Assembly (NCBI GenBank): GCA_027317645.1
Contig: DAHVQS010000001.1
Span: 1-64,000, forward strand
Reading direction: 5' to 3'
Origin: Paenalcaligenes sp021793095
Lineage (GTDB): Bacteria > Pseudomonadota > Gammaproteobacteria > Burkholderiales > Burkholderiaceae_B
Length of the DNA stretch: 64,000 bases
Made by a program: the position numbers and the translations under genes. Positions 58,613 to 64,000 of the stretch are shown in pieces; position 1 is the first letter of the stretch; every line of letters begins with the position of its first letter. Under the pieces are notes generated by a model. That model did not search any database, was not told the DNA's origin, and saw only the letters and a program-made list of their open reading frames with translations.

Positions 58613-59401
58613 TACATGATTAGCGCAGATGCGCGCCCACAGAAATTCAGGCAGTGCTTCTGGCCAATGCTGCATTTCATTTTTAGGCAGTAGGACAGAA
58701 AGCTCTTCGCGTTGCTCAAGAGCCAATAGAAATTGCCTATAATCTGGGCTGCACTCCGTGTTGAGTACGCGGGCTTTCAGCAGGCTTTCAGTAGGCTGGG
58801 GTTGGGGCTTGTCGAGGGAAAGACGTACGGCTGCCGCCTTGATAAACACCAAGGTTTCCTGACCTGGGGTCAGCTCGAGTGTGCGGCGACTGTTTTGGGT
58901 GATTGCGGCTTGTATGGGTGTAGACAGTCCGATGTCTAGGGTGAGCAGGGCATGGACAGCATCTTCTTGGATATGTTTGATGGTGCCCATAAAGGTGTTA
59001 CGTGCCGAGGTGTGGACCAACATTTTTTGCAATAGCGCCAAGGCATCGCGATTACCGGGCTCTATTTGGCCGAGATATTCGATAAACTGCTCATGCAGTT
59101 GCTGCATTTGTTGGTAGAGGGCCAAAATCTCTTTGGCCTTGGGGCTCAGCCAGGCACCGCCGCCTCGGGTGCCCCCGGTGGCACATATAATGAGGTCTTC
59201 TGAGGCGAGACCATTGATGGTGTTGACGGCATCCCAGGCTGCTTTATAGCTCAGGTTGATATGCCGAGCAGCCGCAGAAATAGAACCTTTTTCTTGGATG
59301 GCTGCCAATAACGCCATGCGCCTTGGGTTGCCCCAGTTGGTCGCACCCGAGTGAAACCAAATGGATCCTGCAAGCTCTATTGGGGGTAGGGTTTCAGACA
59401 T
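58586..59401 (-). CDS. modE: Molybdate-responsive regulator ModE
   Basis: ModE binds molybdate and then DNA, typically repressing modABC and activating molybdoenzyme genes. The N-terminal winged HTH is clear: NPRRMALLAAIQEKGSISAAARHINLSYKAAWDAV, GTRGGGAWLSPKAKEILALY. A linked pair of MOP domains starts at SARNTFMGTIKHIQEDAVHALLTLDIG, then SLLKARVLNTECSP, though the second is degenerate. An upstream in-frame start at 59491 would add 30 residues. I choose ATG 59401 (MSETLPPIELAGSIWF, 271 residues), close to E. coli ModE (262). No molybdate transport or molybdenum cofactor genes are in the window. Only 35 bases separate it from the divergent nuclease gene. Confidence 0.9.
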   Translation of the reverse strand: MSETLPPIELAGSIWFHSGATNWGNPRRMALLAAIQEKGSISAAARHINLSYKAAWDAVNTINGLASEDLIICATGGTRGGGAWLSPKAKEILALYQQMQQLHEQFIEYLGQIEPGNRDALALLQKMLVHTSARNTFMGTIKHIQEDAVHALLTLDIGLSTPIQAAITQNSRRTLELTPGQETLVFIKAAAVRLSLDKPQPQPTESLLKARVLNTECSPDYRQFLLALEQREELSVLLPKNEMQHWPEALPEFLWARICANHVLVGRSGLQ

Positions 59402-59436
59402 GAATAGACGGATAAATAAAATAATAGGGGGATGTC

Positions 59437-62091
59437 GTGGCATCAAAACGATTAGAGAGCATTGAACACCATGATTTACTCGAGTTGCCACCCGAAAAAA
59501 CGCAAATCATTACGGTCAATAATCGCTATGCACGCCGTGTTCTGGGCTTTTTTCAGCAGCACCTAGCGGATCCACAGCAGGCCATGGTCATTGCCGAGGT
59601 GTTGCCGCTCAGTGCTTGGCTGCGACGTTGCGAAGAGGACCTCATCGTCACATCGACCCAAATGCCTGCGGCTTATGTACTCGACGCCTTTAGTGCTGTC
59701 CAAGTGTGGGAAGAGGTCATTCGCCAAAGCGATGCCGATGAAAGCCCATTGATTGATATTGTACAGGCAGCCAAGCTTGCCTATGAAGCCGATCGTTTGT
59801 TGGATGAGTGGTCGATCCGGGTACAAGACGCCGAACAAAATCTCGATCACGAGCGTTTTCTGGTGTGGCGCCGCGCGTATGAAGCCTATTTACAGGCCCA
59901 TGATCTGGATGATGAGAATCGCAGTGTGAATCGCATTATCCAGGCGTTTGAAGAGGCGCAGATGCCTTTTGATGCTGAGCACATCGTCTGGGTGGGCTTT
60001 CATGAGTTTTCCCCCCGCATTGAAAGACTGCAGCGCGCCCTCCAAGAGCAGTCGGTGCACCAATCAGTGCTGCAATGGCCCGCCACCCAGGCCCATTCTA
60101 TTTGGCAGGTACAGGCGGATGCCTCCGAGCATGAGTGGCAGTTGGCGGCCCAATGGGCCCAAGAGCAACTGCAACGCCACCCACAGGGCCGCTATGCGAT
60201 CGTCGCTGCCGAGCTGGAAAAGCAGGCGCCCTTTGCGCGTCGCGTGCTGGATCATCAATTTGATGGGGGCTGGAATATGGCGGTGGGCCGTCCGTTGAAT
60301 GAATGGCCTCAGGTACGTCAAATATTGTCTTGGTTAGATCTGCTCAAGGCCTGGCAGCAGGCATGGCGGCAAAACCCAGCCCAGCCCACAGTGAGTCCTA
60401 AAGAACTCGGTCCTGCTTTGCTAAATAATGCGAGTGGTCCATTGGCCATCGCCGGGCCACGCCTGGATGCACAGTGGCGACATGATGAGATATTACTGGT
60501 GAGCTTGCCGCAGTGGCAGCAATGGTTAGAACAATGCGTGCCTGACTTTTATGCCGGTTGGTCAGCCGTATGGGAGCAGGTACAAAATGCCCCTCGTCAA
60601 GACAGCGCTGATGGTTGGGCCAAACGTATTCGCCAGTGGTTGCCGATGCTGGGTTTACCCAACCAAAAAACCATAGACAGTGTGACCTACCAAGTGCTAC
60701 AGGCCTTTGAAGAGCGGTTGGCACAATTTGCTCAGTATGGGCTGGCACTTGGGGAAATGAGTTTTGGGCATGCGCTTTACGTATTTCGGCGGCTATGCCA
60801 AGAGGTGCTGTTCCAGCCCGAGCGCGATCCCGATGCGCGTTTAGATGTGTTGGGCATGCTCGAGGCAGAAGGGGGGCATTGGGATGGGGTGTGGGTCTTG
60901 GGGCTCACCGATCAGGTGTTTCCAGCAGTGCCCAAGCCCAACCCTTTTATTCCTTTCTCTGCTTTGGCACGCCATCAGGCGCCGCGCTCCACCCCTGATC
61001 GAGAATTTGAGTGGGCCCAGCTTAGCTTTAGAAAGTTAGTGTGCAGCGCACCCGAGGTCTGGTTCAGTACCCCACAGTTTGAGGGCGAAGAGGCGTTGCG
61101 CCCCAGTCCGTTGATCAGTGGTTTTGAGCATCAAATACGTGCTCTGTCGCCAGCGCCTGCGGCGGCGATGCCCTGTGAAACCATCACAGACGTTCAAGCA
61201 CCACCTGTCAATATGGCGCAGGAAAAACTCCGTGGGGGCTCAACCCTCATCGAAACCTTTGCCCGCAACCCACTGTGGGCCTTTGTGCGGTACCGCTTGC
61301 ATGCTCAGGTATTACCCGATTATGCGCGTATGAGTCGCAGCCATGTACTGGGTAGTTTGATTCATGCTTTACTTGAACGTCTTTGGCAGGGGATGGCAGA
61401 ACCCAGCAGAGAGGGCTTACAGCAATGGTTGCACACCCCCTATGCCGAGCAAACCATGGATGCATTGCTCACGCAGTTAGAGAACGAGCTATTGTATGGC
61501 TACCCGGATGACATCAAAGCCCTAGTTGGGCAATGGGCCAAGCAAGTGGTGTGGCAGTGGTTAGCCCTTGAGGCCGAGCGCGATGAGGACTTTAGATGCA
61601 TTGCCGCTGAGCAACAAGCCCAGCTGCAAATTCAAGATCTTGTATTGAATTTGCGCATCGACCGTATTGATGCACTGCCCGATGATCGTTTGCTATTGAT
61701 TGATTATAAAACTGGCACCAGCGCACAGCTGCCATTGAAAAAATGGCAACGCCCGCATCCCGTCGACCTGCAGCTACCTTTGTATGCGGCGCTTTTGCAG
61801 CGCCAACAACGGTCGGTGGCGGGGCTGGCCATTGCCAAGGTCAATGCAGTCAGTCCAGCCTTTGATGGCGTCGGTGAGCAGGTTGCCGAAGCGGGGTTCA
61901 AGGAATACGAACATCCTCATTTAGATTGGTCGGCTCAGCTGCAGGCATGGCAAGCCTATATCGAGCAGTTGGTGACGCAGTTATTAGCGGGGTCTGCCCA
62001 AAATATTATTCATGATCCCAAGGATTACGAGTATTGTGATGCCTTGCCATTTTTACGCATCACCGCAGGGGGAGAATATTATGAGCAATAG
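59437..62091 (+). CDS. AddB-like PD-(D/E)XK nuclease / inactivated-helicase subunit
   Basis: The 884-residue protein is the first of a two-gene unit resembling AddB-AddA, used in double-strand break repair. The N-terminal part resembles inactivated UvrD-like helicase (IITVNNRYARRVLGFF, VLPLSAWLRRCEEDL, no Walker A). It has WDGVWVLGLTDQVFPAVPKPNPFIPFS in the middle. The C-terminal RecB-type nuclease has GSLIHALLERLW, LRIDRIDALPDDRLLLIDYKTG and YAALLQRQQ. The four-Cys iron-sulfur signature of Bacillus AddB is not seen. Beta-proteobacterial relatives are annotated only as probable DNA repair protein. The start is GTG 59437 with AGGGGG five bases upstream. It overlaps the next gene by 11 bases. 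Confidence 0.85.
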   Translation: MASKRLESIEHHDLLELPPEKTQIITVNNRYARRVLGFFQQHLADPQQAMVIAEVLPLSAWLRRCEEDLIVTSTQMPAAYVLDAFSAVQVWEEVIRQSDADESPLIDIVQAAKLAYEADRLLDEWSIRVQDAEQNLDHERFLVWRRAYEAYLQAHDLDDENRSVNRIIQAFEEAQMPFDAEHIVWVGFHEFSPRIERLQRALQEQSVHQSVLQWPATQAHSIWQVQADASEHEWQLAAQWAQEQLQRHPQGRYAIVAAELEKQAPFARRVLDHQFDGGWNMAVGRPLNEWPQVRQILSWLDLLKAWQQAWRQNPAQPTVSPKELGPALLNNASGPLAIAGPRLDAQWRHDEILLVSLPQWQQWLEQCVPDFYAGWSAVWEQVQNAPRQDSADGWAKRIRQWLPMLGLPNQKTIDSVTYQVLQAFEERLAQFAQYGLALGEMSFGHALYVFRRLCQEVLFQPERDPDARLDVLGMLEAEGGHWDGVWVLGLTDQVFPAVPKPNPFIPFSALARHQAPRSTPDREFEWAQLSFRKLVCSAPEVWFSTPQFEGEEALRPSPLISGFEHQIRALSPAPAAAMPCETITDVQAPPVNMAQEKLRGGSTLIETFARNPLWAFVRYRLHAQVLPDYARMSRSHVLGSLIHALLERLWQGMAEPSREGLQQWLHTPYAEQTMDALLTQLENELLYGYPDDIKALVGQWAKQVVWQWLALEAERDEDFRCIAAEQQAQLQIQDLVLNLRIDRIDALPDDRLLLIDYKTGTSAQLPLKKWQRPHPVDLQLPLYAALLQRQQRSVAGLAIAKVNAVSPAFDGVGEQVAEAGFKEYEHPHLDWSAQLQAWQAYIEQLVTQLLAGSAQNIIHDPKDYEYCDALPFLRITAGGEYYEQ

Positions 62092-64000
62092 ACGACCCAG
62101 TGATTATGGGGTGCGCGAGCGTGCCATTTCTATAGAGCACTCTTTTTTAGTTGAGGCACCTGCGGGCTCAGGCAAAACAGAGCTATTAACCGATCGCATT
62201 TTGGCCTTGTTGGCAGTGGTGCAAAAGCCCGAAGAGATCGTGGCCATAACTTTTACGCGTAAAGCAGCTGCCGAGATGCACCAACGCGTGATAGAAAAGC
62301 TGGCAGCAGGCCGCCAAGCCCCCCCTAAAGAAGAACACCTACACAAGAGCTGGACACTGGCGCGTGCAGCGTTACAACGAGATCAGGAGCAGGGGTGGGA
62401 TTTATTGAATTATCCCGCTCGTTTGGCGATCCGCACCATTGACTCATTATGTGCACATTTAGTGCAAGCCATGCCCTGGTCGAGCGGTTTAGGAGGGATG
62501 CCCGAGATTGCTGAAAATGCAGATGAGTTATATCAACAGGCCGCCACAGAGGTGCTGTTACAGGCCACGCCAGACAACGCCACCGGCCATGTGCTTGAAC
62601 ATTTAAATATGTCCTTTCGCCGTGCCGAAGAGTTGATTGTAGAGATGTTGAAAAAACGCGAGCAGTGGCTGCCCGTGTTGGCCGAAAGTGCAGACGTTGA
62701 GTTGCTCGAAGACAATTTACAGGCATTGCTAGAGCGCGATTTGTCTCGGCTAGCAGAGCGGCTCCCCCTTGGGTGGGCAGCTGAGCTGGCACCATTGGCC
62801 CGTTTTGCTTGCGATTCCTTATTGACAGAGGGCAAGACCTGCCCCTTTGAGGCATTGCGTGATTGGGATGGTGCGCCGTTTCTTCCTACTGCCGATGAGC
62901 TCCCTCGTTGGCAGGCGTTGGTCAGATTTTTACTCACTGGCGATGGCAAACTGCGCAGTCCCGGTGGGATTAATAAAAACCACGGTTTTTTGCCGCGAAC
63001 CCCTGAGAAGGATTTATTGGTTCAATGGTTAAAGGATCAGGATAGAGAGGCCGCTTGGATAAAAGAATTATTCGAGGTGTGGCAATACCCTCATGGCTAT
63101 ACCGCAGAGCAAAGTGAAATCCTGCAGCATTTGATGGTGGTATTGCGCCAGGCGGCTGCGTATTTATGGGTGATTTTTGCTGAACAACGGGCTGTCGATT
63201 TCAATGAGATTGCGCAGCGTGCGTTGACGGCTTTGGGCCATGCCGATGACCCGACCGAGTTGCTGCTACGTTTGGACAGAAATATCCAGCACCTGTTGGT
63301 GGATGAGTTTCAGGATACCAGTCAGTTGCAAATGCAAATCCTCGAGCGCATTATTTCGGGTTGGCAGCCTGATGATGGCCGCACCATCTTTTTGGTGGGC
63401 GATCCGATGCAGTCTATTTACCGCTTTAGAAAAGCCGAGGTAGGACTCTTTTTGGATATTAAAGAGCAGGCGCAACTGGGCCCGGTCGCGCTTGAAGTTT
63501 TGCAGCTCAAAGAAAATTTTCGCTCTCATCCCGCTTTGGTGGATTGGGTAAATACCGCTGGGCCACTGCTATTGGCAGCGCAGAATGACAGTGAATTTGG
63601 GGCAGTGGCCTTTAATCATGCTCAGCCCTTTCATACGGGCAGCGGTGAACGCGTCCAAGTGCATGATTTTTGGCAATGGTCTGAAAAAGATCTGCCCGAA
63701 GCAGAAAAAGAGCAGCGCCAACAAGCGCAGCGACAGGCGGCTGAACAGCGTGTGGTCGAATTGTGTCAACAAGCCCTAAAAGAATACGGACAGGAAAAGA
63801 GCCCAGTCGGTATTTTGGTGCGAGGGCGCCGTCATTTAGAGGGGTTGGTGCGTACTCTCAGTCAGGCAGGGGTGCCGTGTCGCGCAGTTGAGCTAGACCC
63901 GCTCAGCTCTCGTCCCGCCGTGCAGGACCTTATCCAACTCGTACGTGCGTTGACACACCCAGGGGATCGTATGGCCTGGTTAGCGTTACTGCGTTCGCCA
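62081..64000 (+). CDS. AddA/RecB-like UvrD family helicase, cut by the window end
   Basis: A frame beginning ATG 62081 stays open for 640 codons to the end of the window. It has superfamily 1 helicase motifs: Walker A APAGSGKTELLTDR (about 26-39), motif Ia ITFTRKAAAEMHQRV, motif II LLVDEFQDTSQLQMQILE, and motif III VGDPMQSIYRFRKAEVGLF. Motif IV is LKENFRSHPALVDWVN. The start lies inside the end of the AddB-like gene with GGGGGAGAA before it, so translation is coupled. The C-terminal part, which would show whether a second nuclease domain is present as in AddA, lies outside. RecB-like naming remains open; no recC or recD is visible. Confidence 0.9.
   Translation, partial: MSNRRPSDYGVRERAISIEHSFLVEAPAGSGKTELLTDRILALLAVVQKPEEIVAITFTRKAAAEMHQRVIEKLAAGRQAPPKEEHLHKSWTLARAALQRDQEQGWDLLNYPARLAIRTIDSLCAHLVQAMPWSSGLGGMPEIAENADELYQQAATEVLLQATPDNATGHVLEHLNMSFRRAEELIVEMLKKREQWLPVLAESADVELLEDNLQALLERDLSRLAERLPLGWAAELAPLARFACDSLLTEGKTCPFEALRDWDGAPFLPTADELPRWQALVRFLLTGDGKLRSPGGINKNHGFLPRTPEKDLLVQWLKDQDREAAWIKELFEVWQYPHGYTAEQSEILQHLMVVLRQAAAYLWVIFAEQRAVDFNEIAQRALTALGHADDPTELLLRLDRNIQHLLVDEFQDTSQLQMQILERIISGWQPDDGRTIFLVGDPMQSIYRFRKAEVGLFLDIKEQAQLGPVALEVLQLKENFRSHPALVDWVNTAGPLLLAAQNDSEFGAVAFNHAQPFHTGSGERVQVHDFWQWSEKDLPEAEKEQRQQAQRQAAEQRVVELCQQALKEYGQEKSPVGILVRGRRHLEGLVRTLSQAGVPCRAVELDPLSSRPAVQDLIQLVRALTHPGDRMAWLALLRSP

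Noticed and set aside
1..64000. Very frequent CCCGAG / GCTCGAG strings as possible uptake or restriction-related repeats
   Set aside because: Most fall in frame as Pro-Glu or Leu-Glu codons inside genes, so codon preference explains them; no enrichment is evident in intergenic regions.
1..64000. CRISPR arrays, insertion sequences, toxin-antitoxin or defence islands
   Set aside because: No regularly spaced repeats, transposase motifs or typical defence genes were seen; nearly every stretch is covered by recognisable core genes.

Overview
The window is a densely packed stretch of bacterial chromosome. It looks like a beta-proteobacterium of the order Burkholderiales, most likely family Alcaligenaceae (the Bordetella / Alcaligenes / Paenalcaligenes side) with moderate rather than high GC. 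The main arguments are a complete division and cell wall (dcw) cluster in beta-proteobacterial order, murE and murF fused into one reading frame as in Bordetella, the run lpxC - dciA - secA behind ftsZ, and amgK-murU divergent from lptD-surA-rsmA. The genus call is inference. I saw no insertion sequence, prophage, CRISPR array, rRNA or obvious island; this reads as core chromosome.

Layout. 1-502: non-coding leader ending in a sigma70-type promoter and a MraZ operator. 503-17536: the dcw operon mraZ, rsmH, ftsL, ftsI, murEF, mraY, murD, ftsW, murG, murC, ddlB, ftsQ, ftsA, ftsZ, all on the + strand with mostly overlapping start and stop codons, closed by a strong hairpin. 17678-22089: lpxC, dciA (minus strand), secA. 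22086-27245: an inositol-phosphatase family gene (minus), mnmC and an unusual glycoside hydrolase family 31 gene. 27350-30104: tRNA-Lys(UUU) with its own promoter and terminator, then the methionine importer metNIQ. 30127-37366: a coiled-coil membrane protein of unknown function, murU and amgK (minus), divergent from lptD, surA and rsmA. 37384-44140: a minus-strand run with a SpmA/SpmB-type membrane protein, gloA, a YgjP-type metallopeptidase, plsC, gmhB, glyS and glyQ. 44267-53735: fumarase, acetoacetyl-CoA reductase, folK, pcnB, a HAD phosphatase, hda, purM, miaA and mutL. 53835-64000: a DedA protein, amiC, tsaE, an AEC transporter, xerD, modE, and an AddB/AddA-like pair, the second of which runs off the window.

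How the genes fit together. The dominant theme is the cell envelope: lipid II synthesis (murC-G, mraY, ddlB), septal synthesis and assembly (ftsI, ftsL, ftsQ, ftsW, ftsA, ftsZ), septal splitting (amiC), MurNAc recycling (amgK, murU), lipid A and LPS (lpxC, gmhB, lptD), outer-membrane protein folding (surA), phospholipid synthesis (plsC) and export (secA). A second theme is translation and RNA maturation (rsmH, rsmA, mnmC, miaA, tsaE, glyQS, pcnB, tRNA-Lys). A third is replication and genome upkeep (dciA, hda, mutL, xerD, addAB-like).

I did not find a clear new multi-gene system. The best leads are the GH31 protein with an altered acid/base site, the uncharacterised coiled-coil membrane protein next to murU, a 17-codon leader ORF with a strong ribosome binding site before ftsZ, a perfect 11-bp inverted repeat between two divergent genes, and the head-to-head arrangement of an orphan modE with addB.
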